DNA of 64,000 nt from Nocardia pseudobrasiliensis NBRC 108224 (GTDB lineage: Bacteria > Actinomycetota > Actinomycetes > Mycobacteriales > Mycobacteriaceae): assembly GCF_001613105.1 (NCBI RefSeq), contig NZ_BDBS01000003.1, forward strand, positions 1 through 64,000, read 5' to 3'. The notes below the pieces were generated by a model. That model saw only the letters and a list, made by a program, of their open reading frames with translations, was not told the origin of the DNA and ran no database searches. The position numbers and the translations under genes are program-made. Below, in pieces: positions 35,266 to 44,660 of this stretch; position 1 is the stretch's first letter, and every line of letters begins with the position of its first letter.

Positions 35266-36486
35266 ATGATGAATACGCCTCCCACCACCCGCCCGCTTCC
35301 GGACGCCTTCGTCGACGCGACCCGCGACATCCCCTTCTACCGCGATCGGGCGGCGATCAACGCCTTCCCGGTCATCACCAAAGCCGATCTGGCGCAGTCG
35401 TTTCCCGACTCGTTCCTCACCGACCGCGTCCGTGCCGCCCTGGACTCCGGTGCGGCGCAATACGTCTGGTCCACCGGCACCAATCACGCCCGGATGCAGC
35501 TGATCCGGCCGCCGCTGTTCCTGCTGAAGACCTACTACGACGTCTGGCGCGACCATCCCGAAATCGGCGCGACCTTCGCCGCGGGTGTACCGCGCGTATC
35601 GGTCACCACCCGACTGGCCACCGATCATGTGGCCCGGATCAGCGAATCCCGCGGCGGCGCACCGGAGGACGCCGTGCGGCGCTGGCTCGACGAGCGCACC
35701 TTCTACGTCAACCGGGATCTCGATCCGGCGCTGTGGCCCGCCGCGTCGGTGCGGCGCATGCTCGCCGAGATCGATGACGTGCGCCACGAAAAGGGCGCTG
35801 GCCGATACCATCTGGACTGTTCGTCCTATCACGCGGTGTATCTGCTGCGCGCGGCCGGTCAGCGTTTCGTCCACCCGGTCAGCGCGATTCACGGCTACGA
35901 GTTCACCCCGCGCAATGTCCGACGCTATCTGGTCGAACGGCTCGGCTGCCCGGTGATCGAATTGTTCGGCAGCACGGAACTGGGTTATCTGTACTACGGC
36001 GACAGCCGGGGCGACTACCACCCGCATCTGCACGGCATGGAGGTGGAGTTGCAGCCGATTCCCGGCAGCCGCGGCATTCACAGCCTGGTCGTGTCGAGTA
36101 TCCGCAATCCGTATATGCCGCTGCTGCGCTACAACACCGGCGATTGCGTGCACACCCACGACGGATCCTCCGAACCCGCCCGCATCGCGCGCTTCTGCGG
36201 GCGCGAGAAGGAACTGCTCGTCACCGACGGTGCGATCACCTCGCAGGCCGAACTCGACGATGTGGTGGCCGAGACCGATCCGCGCGTCTTCGTCTATCAG
36301 CTGCGCGTGCACGGTTCCGAGGCCGTCCTCGGCTACACCACCTTCGACGGGCAGCCGCTGGACCGCGCCGCGACCAAGGCGCTGGCCACGGCCGCATCGG
36401 ATCTCACGAGGCTGCACGTCACCGCCGCCCATCGGGTCCACATCCCGATCGGGCCGTCCGGAAAGTACGCCTGGCTGGTTCGCTGA
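35266..36486 (+). CDS. Adenylate-forming (ANL/PaaK-like) enzyme
   Basis: 406 residues. The ANL motifs are recognisable: YVWSTGTNHARMQ (phosphate loop), IELFGSTELGYLYYG (A5), LLRYNTGDCV (A7), GREKELLVTDG (A8) and a C-terminal GKYAWL with the A10 lysine. It should activate a carboxylate as an acyl-adenylate, as phenylacetate-CoA ligase and acyl-AMP ligases do. The sequence is shorter than the usual 430-550 residues. By position it could modify the upstream peptide or load a side-chain acyl group; this is inference. Confidence 0.78.
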   Translation: MMNTPPTTRPLPDAFVDATRDIPFYRDRAAINAFPVITKADLAQSFPDSFLTDRVRAALDSGAAQYVWSTGTNHARMQLIRPPLFLLKTYYDVWRDHPEIGATFAAGVPRVSVTTRLATDHVARISESRGGAPEDAVRRWLDERTFYVNRDLDPALWPAASVRRMLAEIDDVRHEKGAGRYHLDCSSYHAVYLLRAAGQRFVHPVSAIHGYEFTPRNVRRYLVERLGCPVIELFGSTELGYLYYGDSRGDYHPHLHGMEVELQPIPGSRGIHSLVVSSIRNPYMPLLRYNTGDCVHTHDGSSEPARIARFCGREKELLVTDGAITSQAELDDVVAETDPRVFVYQLRVHGSEAVLGYTTFDGQPLDRAATKALATAASDLTRLHVTAAHRVHIPIGPSGKYAWLVR

Positions 36487-36498
36487 AGGAGCACACCC

Positions 36499-36990
36499 AT
36501 GTTCGAACACGACGTCCTCGGCGAGCTCTACGCGGAGACGGTTCGATACACCCAGCGCCACAACGATATCGACGAGCCGACCGCCCGGACGCAGGTCCGC
36601 GAGGCGGTCCGCTACCTGACCCTGGTCTCGGCGCATCCGCAGGCCCTGGGCGGGCTGTTCCTGCCGGTCGAACAGCAGATCGACGAGGTGTGGCACTACT
36701 TGATCCTGCAGACCCGCGAATACACCGATCTCTGCGAAAACCGTTTACCCGGCGGGCATTTCATCCACCACCGGTCGATCTCCTACGGCGACTACGGCGA
36801 CCGGCAGTCGCGCGAGACCATGCTCGAACAGTCGCTGCGCTGGATTCCGCTGTACTGCGGCCGATTCGGCGATTTCGACGCCGAGGGCGCACGATGGTGG
36901 ACGATGGTCCGCTTCCTGCACGAGGAGATGGGCTACGGGCTCGCCGAGATCTCGGCGCTAGCGCCCGCTGACGCGACCGAGAGCCGCTGA
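36499..36990 (+). CDS. GRDP-like (glycine-rich domain-containing protein-like) protein
   Basis: 163 residues. EQQIDEVWHYLILQTREYTDL, divided here at the 20-residue limit, with later GGHFIHHRSIS, resembles the DUF1399/GRDP family motif (DEVWHxHILxTxxYxxFC...FxHH). The His and Glu residues could bind a metal. AAGGAG precedes the ATG, 12 bases after the ligase stop, so the pair is an operon. The function is unknown. The 3' end overlaps the convergent MFS gene by 33 bases. Confidence 0.65.
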   Translation: MFEHDVLGELYAETVRYTQRHNDIDEPTARTQVREAVRYLTLVSAHPQALGGLFLPVEQQIDEVWHYLILQTREYTDLCENRLPGGHFIHHRSISYGDYGDRQSRETMLEQSLRWIPLYCGRFGDFDAEGARWWTMVRFLHEEMGYGLAEISALAPADATESR

Positions 36991-38328
36991 GCGCAGGCTT
37001 GCGGCGATCACGATCGCCGCGAGCCCGATCTGCACGCACACCACCGTTGCCATGGCGGCCCGATGTCCCGCCGACTGCACGACGATTCCGAACACCCCGC
37101 CGAGCACGGCCGCGCCGGTGGCGATCGAAACCTGTTGCGCGGTCAGCAGTACCCCGCCGCCCATACCGGCGAGTTCGGCGGGGACCAGCGACAACATATG
37201 CGCGTTCATCGCGCCCAACGTGATGCCCTGACCCGTGCCGATCAGCAACAGTCCCAGACACAGCAGCGGAGTCGTGGTGGTGAGCACCGCGACGGCCGTC
37301 CCCGCCAGACCGCTGCCCTGGATCGCCGCGCCCAGCGCGATGGTCCGCACGCCCAGCCGTTGCCGCAGTCGCGGCACGGTGAACGAGGAGATCAAAAATC
37401 CCAACGCCATCGGCGCGGTGAGCACACCGGCGATCAGCGGCGTGCGTCCGAGCCCCTCCTGCAGCGTCTGCGGCAGCGCGTACAGGAACCCGCCCGCCCC
37501 GGCGAAGAACGGCAGCATGAGCGCCAAAGACCAACGCAGGGAAGGATTGTCGAATATGCCGTCCGGCACCACCGCCGTGATCGCCGCCCGCGCGCAGCGG
37601 CGCTGATGCGCCAGCCACGCCCGGCCCACCACCACGGTGAGCACCGCGAGCCCGAGAGTGGCCGGGCCCAGGATCGTGGGCATCGACGCGGTCAGCAGGA
37701 AGGCCAGCACGGTCAGCGACAGCAGCGCCCCGCCGCGCCCGTCGATGTACCGGTCCGCGTTCGGCCGGGTGTCGGGAACCCAGCGCGGCAGCAGCGCCAA
37801 CGCCACGAGGCACAGGGGCACATTCACCAGAAACAGCCAGCGCCACGCGTCCGGGCCGCCGACCAGATCCAGTAGCGCGCTGCCACCGATCAATCCGACC
37901 AGTGCGGACACCCCGCTCAGCGAGGAGTACCAGCTGATCGCGCGGTCGCGCCGCGGTCCCGCCTGGGTGGTGAGCAGTCCCAGGATCTGCGGCATCACGA
38001 AGCCCGCGGTCGCGCCCTGCGCCACTCGCGCGAGGACCAGGGCCCATAGTCCGGGGGCCAGCCCGCAGGCCGCCGAGGCGAGCAGGAATCCGGAGGCGGC
38101 CAGCCACAGCGTCTTTCGCCGCCCGAGCCGATCCCCCACCCGGCCACCGACGATCAGCAGCGAGCCGAATCCGGCCAGATATCCGACCAGCACCAGGCTC
38201 AGCAGCGCCGAACCCTCCGCGATCGCGAAGTCGCGCCGGATTCCGGGCAGAGCCACCCCCGCGAGGAATGTGTCCATCATCGGCACGAACGCACAGCCGA
38301 GAATCAGCAGAATTCCGCGCAGAGACAT
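36958..38328 (-). CDS. MFS transporter (drug:H+ antiporter type, 14 TMS-like)
   Basis: 456 residues of mostly hydrophobic helices. MMDTFLAGVALPGIRRDF starts a DHA2-type exporter; GGRVGDRLGRRKTLWL is the loop 2-3 motif of the superfamily. It should export a small molecule or peptide. Its ATG touches the stop of the upstream protease gene (TGATG), so the two are cotranscribed. Convergence with the GRDP-like gene places it in the putative peptide locus. Confidence 0.87.
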   Translation of the reverse strand: MSLRGILLILGCAFVPMMDTFLAGVALPGIRRDFAIAEGSALLSLVLVGYLAGFGSLLIVGGRVGDRLGRRKTLWLAASGFLLASAACGLAPGLWALVLARVAQGATAGFVMPQILGLLTTQAGPRRDRAISWYSSLSGVSALVGLIGGSALLDLVGGPDAWRWLFLVNVPLCLVALALLPRWVPDTRPNADRYIDGRGGALLSLTVLAFLLTASMPTILGPATLGLAVLTVVVGRAWLAHQRRCARAAITAVVPDGIFDNPSLRWSLALMLPFFAGAGGFLYALPQTLQEGLGRTPLIAGVLTAPMALGFLISSFTVPRLRQRLGVRTIALGAAIQGSGLAGTAVAVLTTTTPLLCLGLLLIGTGQGITLGAMNAHMLSLVPAELAGMGGGVLLTAQQVSIATGAAVLGGVFGIVVQSAGHRAAMATVVCVQIGLAAIVIAASLRSAALGRVSGR

Positions 38329-38972
38329 CAGCGCGCGACGATACCGTAATCCTCGCCGAACCACACCCAATCCGAATTCTGGGTGTAGGAGCCGATGGTC
38401 TGGGTGACGCTGCGCCGCGAACTCGGCCAGGGATCGCCGTAGGTGATGGTCCCGGCGTCGACGTCGAATCCATAGACCACCTGGGCGTGTCCGCCGCCCG
38501 CGGTCCACGCGATTCCCGTGAGCACGGGCCGGTTCGCCGAAATCTCGTCGACCACTTTGGTCATCGACAGGGGCGCGCCGACCGCGGCGTCGAATCCGAG
38601 GGTGTGGAAGGCCGCGGCGATCTGTTCCAGCGAGGCCGAATCATTGGGGCAGCTGCCGTCCGCGCCCGCGCCGTGCACGATTTTGCAATAGTCGTTCTGC
38701 GTGATCGGGCGGTGCAGATAGGTGGCGATCGACGAGCCGTCCGCGGCCCAGCACCACTGATCGGCGGTCTGCACCTGCTGCAGATACGGCAGCGTCTGCG
38801 CGCCGAATACCGCGGACCGCGGTTCGGGCACCCACGGCAGATTCGGGGTGACGACCAATCCGTTCGAGCGTCCCGGCGCCGCGGAATCGGGATCGGCCGC
38901 AGCGACCCCGCTCGGCGCACCGGCCACGCACAGCACCGCGAGGCAGCAGACGAGTTTCCGTTTCAACCCCAC
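38328..38972 (-). CDS. Secreted papain-fold cysteine protease (C39/C70-like)
   Basis: 214 residues from GTG 38972, with AAGGA seven bases upstream. The signal peptide (LKRKLVCCLAVLCVAGAPSG) is followed by a mature enzyme with catalytic Cys74 in QWCWAADGSS, His in GGHAQVVYGFD and Asp/Asn region in TYGDPWP. It resembles the papain-like cysteine protease family related to C39 and AvrRpt2. It is transcribed with the MFS exporter and divergent from a second papain-type protease; export and trimming of a peptide is a plausible joint role. Confidence 0.8.
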   Translation of the reverse strand: MGLKRKLVCCLAVLCVAGAPSGVAAADPDSAAPGRSNGLVVTPNLPWVPEPRSAVFGAQTLPYLQQVQTADQWCWAADGSSIATYLHRPITQNDYCKIVHGAGADGSCPNDSASLEQIAAAFHTLGFDAAVGAPLSMTKVVDEISANRPVLTGIAWTAGGGHAQVVYGFDVDAGTITYGDPWPSSRRSVTQTIGSYTQNSDWVWFGEDYGIVAR

Positions 38973-39253
38973 GTGGCGATCCTTCCGACCGAAATGTTCT
39001 CGGACGCTATACACGTGTTCGATACCCCCGCAACTCGAACGGCGAATATCACAGATACGCGCGGCGAATTGCACAAGATCACCCGGCCGACATTGTGGCC
39101 GAGGATGATTCGAAAAATCCCGCTCGAGTTTTTCATTGACCCGACATCGGTGATGTGTCACACTCTCGAATCATTCCATTCGGAAGCTCCCACCGGGCGG
39201 CGCTGCCCTGCAATGCTTTTCGGCCCGCCCAATTCCCATTGCCAGGAGGAACC

Positions 39254-40111
39254 GTGCACTATCCGCGTTTGTCCGCCGCCGTCGCCTTGGCCGTCGGACT
39301 CGGTCTCGTCACATCCGCCACCGCGCAGGCCGATCCGGCGCCGGAGACGCCGCACCACGCGTTCGGTCTCGACCGCGGCGCCGCCCGCGACAGCCTCGGC
39401 CGCGACACCAGCGTCGGCACGACGCTGCCGGTGCAGGTCGGCGCGGTCGGCGCACCCCCCGCGTCCTATTCGCTGCAGCAGTACGCGCTGCCCGCGGGCG
39501 ATCAGGGCCCGGTCGGCTCGTGTGTCACCTGGGCCACCGGGTACACCGGCTACGGCGTGCTGATGAACGAGCAGCAGATCGGCGGCGGCCCGCAGGCGCC
39601 GATGTTCATCTACTCCCAGATCGCCCAGGGCAACGACGAGGGCACCTACGCCGGTGTCGCCCTGCCGCTGGAACAGCAACAGGGCATCGACACCAAATCC
39701 GATTACTGGCAGGGCGATTTCGACTACACCACCCAGCCCGACGCCGCCGAACGCGCCAATGCCGCGCATTTCAAACTCTCCGGGGCGAAGGATCTCACCA
39801 AGGGCGGCGATCTGGTCACCAATATAAAGAAGGCGATCGCCTCGGGCCTGCCGGTGCCGATCGGATTCGACGTCCGGGAGAGCTTCCAGCGACTCGACGC
39901 GAACAATTCCAATTACGACCCGTCCCCGAACGAGAGGATCATCGGCGGCCACGAGGTCACCATCATCGCCTACGACGCCAAGGGCGTCACCATCGAGAAC
40001 TCCTGGGGTCCGAACTGGGGCAAGAACGGATTCTTCACCGCCCCTTGGTCGTTCATCACCAGCCAGGATGTCAACGAGGTCCACTCGATGGGCCGACTAC
40101 TACCCGCGTGA
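39254..40111 (+). CDS. Secreted papain-family (C1) cysteine protease
   Basis: 285 residues from GTG 39254, preceded by AGGAGG. A signal peptide (HYPRLSAAVALAVGLGLV, cleaved after TAQA) and a 60-residue prosegment-like stretch precede the C1 domain. The catalytic set is complete: Gln in DQGPVGSCVTWA with Cys90, His233 in GGHEVTIIAYD and Asn249 in ENSWGPNWGKNG. C1 proteases are uncommon in actinobacteria. It is divergent from the C39-like protease across a 281-bp gap. Confidence 0.87.
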   Translation: MHYPRLSAAVALAVGLGLVTSATAQADPAPETPHHAFGLDRGAARDSLGRDTSVGTTLPVQVGAVGAPPASYSLQQYALPAGDQGPVGSCVTWATGYTGYGVLMNEQQIGGGPQAPMFIYSQIAQGNDEGTYAGVALPLEQQQGIDTKSDYWQGDFDYTTQPDAAERANAAHFKLSGAKDLTKGGDLVTNIKKAIASGLPVPIGFDVRESFQRLDANNSNYDPSPNERIIGGHEVTIIAYDAKGVTIENSWGPNWGKNGFFTAPWSFITSQDVNEVHSMGRLLPA

Positions 40112-40114
40112 GCG

Positions 40115-42250
40115 CTACGGTAGCGCGAAGCGCCGACCGTAGCGTTGGGTGAGCTCGGCGGCCCGGGCGGCGAAAGCCGCTGGGCCGCCGGGGTATCCGC
40201 TGACGTACTGGCGGACGCCGCCGGTCCAGGCGGGAAAGCCGATGCCGAAGATCGAGCCGATATTGGCGTCGGCGTCCGAGCAGATGACGCCCTCGTCGAA
40301 GCATTTGCGGGTCTCGATCGCCTGAATGAAGGTGAAGCGGTCGCGCAGATCCTCGAAGGGCATCCGCAATTCGGTGCGGGTCTCGAAGCGGGCGCGCAGA
40401 CCCGGCCACAGGCCGGTCCGCTTACCGTCGGCGTAGTCGTAGAAGCCCGCGCCCCCGGCCTTTCCGGTACGACCGCAGGCATCGATGAGCGTGGCGACCA
40501 CCTCGGCGGAGGTGCTCACCGAATCGGCCAGCGGCAACCGCTCCACCCGGGCGGCCTCGCGGGTCTCGTCCATGATCTTGCGGATGGTGCCGAAACTGAG
40601 CTCATCGGCCAATTGCAGTGGCGCGGCGGGATATCCGGCCTGCAGACCCGCCTGTTCGATGATCGCGGGATCGATGCCCTCCGACAGCATGTGCATGGCC
40701 TCGAGCAGATACATGCTGAACACCCGGGTGGTGAAGAAGCCGCGACCGTCGTTGACCACGATCGGATACTTCTTTATCGCCAGCGTGTAATCGATGACCC
40801 GGGCGAGGGTTTCGTCGGAGGTCTTCGCACCGCGAATGATCTCGATCGGCTGCATGGACTCCACCGGCGAGAAGAAGTGGATGCCGATGAAATCCTCCGG
40901 CCGTCCCACCGCCGTGGCCAATCCGGTGATGGGCAGCGAGGAGGTGTTGGAACCCAGTACCGCGTCCGCGTCGACCACCGCTTCGATCTCCTGGAAGACC
41001 CTGTGTTCGAGTTCGGTGTTCTCGAAGACCGCCTCGATCACGAAGTCCACGCCCGCAAGGTCTTTCGCGTCCGCGGTTGGTTGAATGCGAGCAAGCAGCG
41101 CCGCGGACTTCTCCTCGGTGGTGCGGCCCTTGCGCAACGCCTTGGCCTCGAGATTCTCCGCGTGGGCCTTACCCTTCTCGGCGGCCCCGAGCGAAACATC
41201 CTTCAGCACAACGTCCATACCGGCCTTGGCGGTCACATACGCGATGCCCGCGCCCATCATGCCCGCGCCGAGGATCCCCACCTTCTTCGGCGTGCGCACC
41301 GGAATGTCCCGCGGCCGTGAGCCGCCGCCCTGCACCTGCTGCAGATCGAAGAAGAACGCCTGGATCATGTTCTTGGCGACCGGCCCGGTGACCAGGCTGA
41401 CGAAGTAGCGGGCCTCGATCCGCTGCGCGGTCTCGAAATCCACCTGCGCGCCCTCGAGCGCGGCGGCCAGAATGGCCCGTGGCGCGGGCATATCGTGCTG
41501 GCCCTTCAGCTGCTTGTGCAGATTCGCCGGGAAGGCGGGCAGATTCGCGGCCAGCGCCGGGGTGCTCGGCGACCCGCCCGGAATCCGGTACCCCTCGGCG
41601 TCCCACGGCTGTACGTGCCGGTCCGGATTGGCCTTGATCCACGCCTTGGCGGCGGGCGTCAATTCCTCGACCGTGCCGACCAATTCGTCGATCAGCCCGA
41701 CTTCCTCGGCCTTACCCGGCTTCATCCGCGCGCCGGTGAGCAGCACCTGCATGAGCGCGCTCTGAATACCCAGCAGCCGCACGGTGCGCACCACGCCACC
41801 CGCGCCCGGCAGCACGCCGAGCATCACCTCGGGCAGTCCGATAACGCTGCCGGGCACATCGGCGGCGATGCGATGATGGGTGGCCAGCGCCAGCTCCAGA
41901 CCGCCGCCGAGGGCCGCGCCGTTGATCGCGGCGACCACCGGCTTGCCGATCCGCTCGAGCCGCCGCAGATCCCGCTTGATCCGCATGGACCCGTCGAACA
42001 ACTCCTGCGCGTGTTCCGGTCCGGCCGCGATGATCTGCGTGAGGTCCGCACCGGCGAAGAAGGTGCTCTTACCGGAGGTGAGGACCACGCCCGTGATGGA
42101 GTCGATCTCCGCCTCGAGCCGATCAATGGTCCGGCCCATCTCCTCGACGTAGGCGTCGGTCAGGGTATTGGCCCCGCCCGCCGGATCGTCGATGGTGAGC
42201 ACGACGATGCCGTCGGCATCCCGCTCCCAGCGAATAATGCTGTCGGTCAT
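40115..42250 (-). CDS. fadB: FadB: enoyl-CoA hydratase/3-hydroxyacyl-CoA dehydrogenase
   Basis: 711 residues. The N-terminal crotonase domain (1-190) has TSGKSTFFAGADL and GAALGGGLELALATHHRIA with the oxyanion-hole and catalytic Glu positions. The NAD-binding dehydrogenase domain starts near 315 with VGILGAGMMGAGIAYV, and the C-terminal 3HCDH domains follow. It catalyses two beta-oxidation steps and matches M. tuberculosis FadB in length and order. It is the last gene of a four-gene operon; fadA ends 6 bases upstream. Confidence 0.95.
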   Translation of the reverse strand: MTDSIIRWERDADGIVVLTIDDPAGGANTLTDAYVEEMGRTIDRLEAEIDSITGVVLTSGKSTFFAGADLTQIIAAGPEHAQELFDGSMRIKRDLRRLERIGKPVVAAINGAALGGGLELALATHHRIAADVPGSVIGLPEVMLGVLPGAGGVVRTVRLLGIQSALMQVLLTGARMKPGKAEEVGLIDELVGTVEELTPAAKAWIKANPDRHVQPWDAEGYRIPGGSPSTPALAANLPAFPANLHKQLKGQHDMPAPRAILAAALEGAQVDFETAQRIEARYFVSLVTGPVAKNMIQAFFFDLQQVQGGGSRPRDIPVRTPKKVGILGAGMMGAGIAYVTAKAGMDVVLKDVSLGAAEKGKAHAENLEAKALRKGRTTEEKSAALLARIQPTADAKDLAGVDFVIEAVFENTELEHRVFQEIEAVVDADAVLGSNTSSLPITGLATAVGRPEDFIGIHFFSPVESMQPIEIIRGAKTSDETLARVIDYTLAIKKYPIVVNDGRGFFTTRVFSMYLLEAMHMLSEGIDPAIIEQAGLQAGYPAAPLQLADELSFGTIRKIMDETREAARVERLPLADSVSTSAEVVATLIDACGRTGKAGGAGFYDYADGKRTGLWPGLRARFETRTELRMPFEDLRDRFTFIQAIETRKCFDEGVICSDADANIGSIFGIGFPAWTGGVRQYVSGYPGGPAAFAARAAELTQRYGRRFALP

Positions 42251-42256
42251 GGTCTT

Positions 42257-43471
42257 TCACACCCTCTCGATCACGGCCGCGACACCCATGCCACCGGCGA
42301 CGCACAGTGTGATCAGCCCGTAGCGCCCGCCGGTGCGTTCCAGTTCGTCGAGCACCGTGCCGAGTAGGATCGCCCCGGTCGCGCCCAGCGGATGCCCCAT
42401 GGCGATGGCTCCACCGTTGACGTTGTACTTCTCGTCGGGAATCTTGAAGTGCCGCTGCACCTTCAGCGCGACCGCGGCGAAGGCCTCGTTCATCTCGAAC
42501 ACGTCGATCTCGTCGGCGAACAGGCCCGCCAGCGACAGCGCCTTGTCCACCGCCGGAATCGGCCCCTCGAACATGAGCACCGGATCCGCGCCGCTGGTGG
42601 CATAGGACACCAGCCGGGCGCGCGGGGTCAGCCCGGAGGCCTCACCGGCCTCCCGATTGCCGATCAGCACCAGCGCCGCCCCGTCCACGATGCCGGAGCT
42701 GTTGCCGCCGGTGTGTACGTGATCCACCTTCTCCACGAAGGGATAGCGCTGCGTGGCGACGGCGTCGAAACCACCGAACTCACCGATTCCGGCGAAGGCC
42801 GGGGCGAGTTTGCCCAGATCGGCCACGCTCGTACCGCGACGAACGTGCTCGTCGTGGTCGAGAATGGTCAATCCGTTGATATCGCGAACGGGCACAACGG
42901 ATTTGTCGAATCGCCCGGCATCCCACGCCGTGGCGGCGCGCTCCTGGGAGCGCACCGCGTAGGCGTCCACCTCCTCGCGGGTGTACCCCTCGATCGTGGC
43001 GAGCAGGTCGCACGCGACACCCTGCGGGATGAAGTAGTTGTCGTAGGCGGTGGCCGCGTCGTAGGCCATCGCGCCGCGATCGCTGCCCATCTCGACCCGC
43101 GACATGGATTCCACGCCGCCCGCGATGACCAGATCCTCGAAACCGGATCGCACGCTCGAGGCGGCCATACCGACCGCCGACAGGCCCGAACCGCAGAACC
43201 GGTTGATCTGCACACCGCCCACGGTGTCGGGCAGACCCGCCAGATTCACCGCGGTGCGCGCGATATCCATGCCCTGATCCCCGACCGGGGTCACACAGCC
43301 CAGCACGACATCGGCGATGCGGTCCTCGTCCAGTTCCGGGAAGCGGGCGCGCAATTCCTGAATGAGCCCGACCACCAACGAGATCGGCTTCACCTCGTGC
43401 AGCGCCCCGGTGTTCCTACCCTTACCGCGCGGCGTGCGGATCGCCTCGAAGATATATGCCTCGGTACCCAT
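42257..43471 (-). CDS. fadA: FadA: acetyl-CoA C-acyltransferase (thiolase)
   Basis: 404 residues. Catalytic Cys93 in [11 protein letters not shown], His in [15 protein letters not shown] and the second Cys in LCVAGGMG define a thiolase. It cleaves 3-ketoacyl-CoA in the last step of beta-oxidation and partners FadB. ATG 43471 follows GAAGGAAC; an in-frame ATG upstream is less likely. It lies 6 bases before fadB. Confidence 0.95.
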   Translation of the reverse strand: MGTEAYIFEAIRTPRGKGRNTGALHEVKPISLVVGLIQELRARFPELDEDRIADVVLGCVTPVGDQGMDIARTAVNLAGLPDTVGGVQINRFCGSGLSAVGMAASSVRSGFEDLVIAGGVESMSRVEMGSDRGAMAYDAATAYDNYFIPQGVACDLLATIEGYTREEVDAYAVRSQERAATAWDAGRFDKSVVPVRDINGLTILDHDEHVRRGTSVADLGKLAPAFAGIGEFGGFDAVATQRYPFVEKVDHVHTGGNSSGIVDGAALVLIGNREAGEASGLTPRARLVSYATSGADPVLMFEGPIPAVDKALSLAGLFADEIDVFEMNEAFAAVALKVQRHFKIPDEKYNVNGGAIAMGHPLGATGAILLGTVLDELERTGGRYGLITLCVAGGMGVAAVIERV

Positions 43472-43491
43472 GTCGACGTTCCTTCGCACCG

Positions 43492-44652
43492 CTACAGCGA
43501 GCGGGAGATGATTTCCTTCATGATTTCGCTGGTGCCGCCGTAGATCCGGTTCACGCGCGAGCCGGTGTACATATGGGCGATCGGATACTCCATCATGTAG
43601 CCGTATCCGCCGAACAGCTGCAGGCTGCGGTCGACCACCTTGTCGGCGGTCTCGGCGGCGAACAGTTTGGCCATCGACGCGGTCGCCGGATCGTTCTTAC
43701 CGTCGATGTACTGCGAAATGGCGTAGTCGACAAGGGTTTTGATGGCCAGCGCCTCGGTCTTGAGCTCGGCCAGGGTGAAGGCGTTGTGCTGGAATTTGCC
43801 GATCGGCCGCCCGAACGCCTCGCGCTCGCGCGAGTAGTTCAGCGCCTCGAGCACCGCGGCCTCGGCCAGCGCCGAGCACAGGCTCGCGATGATCAGCCGC
43901 TCCCGGGCCAGCTGTTCCATCAGCTGATAGAAGCCCAGCCCCTCCTGCTCGCCGAGCAGATTCGCCACTGGAACCCGCATATCGGAGAAGAACAGCTCCC
44001 GGGTGTCCTGCGCGTGCTGGCCCATCTTCGCCAGCACCCGGCCGCGCTCGAAGCCCGGCAGATCCTTGGTCTCGGCCACGATCAGCGAGACACCGGCCGC
44101 GCCCTGGCTCGGATCGGTCTTGGCGACGATCACCAGCAGATCACAGTGGGTTCCATTGGAGATGAACGTCTTCGAGCCGTTGACGACGTAGTGGTCGCCT
44201 TCGCGGATCGCTGTGGTGCGCACCGCCTGCAGATCCGATCCGGTACCCGGTTCGGTCATGGCGATGGCCAGCACCAGATCGCCGCTGATGATGCCCGGCA
44301 GCCATTTGGCGCGCTGTTCGTCGTTGCCGTACTTGTAGATGTAGTGCGACACGATCGGCGAGTGCACCGAGAAGCCGAACCCGTTGTCGTGGGCGTAGAC
44401 CAGCTCCTCCTGCACGACCGCCTGCAGGCCGAAATCGCCTCCGGCGCCGCCGAATTCCTCGGGCAGGTCCAGACCGAGCAGGCCCGCGTCACCGGCCTTG
44501 TTCCAGAATTCGCGGTCGACCATGTGCTGTTCGGTCCAGCGCTCGCGGTTCGGCACGATCTCCTTGCGGAAGAATTCGGCGGCGTGCTTGCGCAATTCGC
44601 GATGCTGTTCGGTCTCCCAGGCGGGACGGTAATCGGGGAACAGTGCGGACAT
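43492..44652 (-). CDS. Acyl-CoA dehydrogenase (FadE)
   Basis: 386 residues with the acyl-CoA dehydrogenase fold: [18 protein letters not shown] substrate/FAD segment ([14 protein letters not shown]), [29 protein letters not shown] and the catalytic Glu region [16 protein letters not shown]. It performs the first oxidation of acyl-CoA using FAD. The gene is between the CoA-transferase and fadA in one operon (gaps 8 and 20 bases). Confidence 0.95.
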   Translation of the reverse strand: MSALFPDYRPAWETEQHRELRKHAAEFFRKEIVPNRERWTEQHMVDREFWNKAGDAGLLGLDLPEEFGGAGGDFGLQAVVQEELVYAHDNGFGFSVHSPIVSHYIYKYGNDEQRAKWLPGIISGDLVLAIAMTEPGTGSDLQAVRTTAIREGDHYVVNGSKTFISNGTHCDLLVIVAKTDPSQGAAGVSLIVAETKDLPGFERGRVLAKMGQHAQDTRELFFSDMRVPVANLLGEQEGLGFYQLMEQLARERLIIASLCSALAEAAVLEALNYSREREAFGRPIGKFQHNAFTLAELKTEALAIKTLVDYAISQYIDGKNDPATASMAKLFAAETADKVVDRSLQLFGGYGYMMEYPIAHMYTGSRVNRIYGGTSEIMKEIISRSL

Positions 44653-44660
44653 CGGCGTCT

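Noticed and set aside
38973..39253. GAAAAA/TTTTTC dyad and a TTGACC element as promoter of the C1 protease
   Set aside because: The -10 match is poor and the dyad lies off position; the gap surely holds both divergent promoters but I cannot place them.
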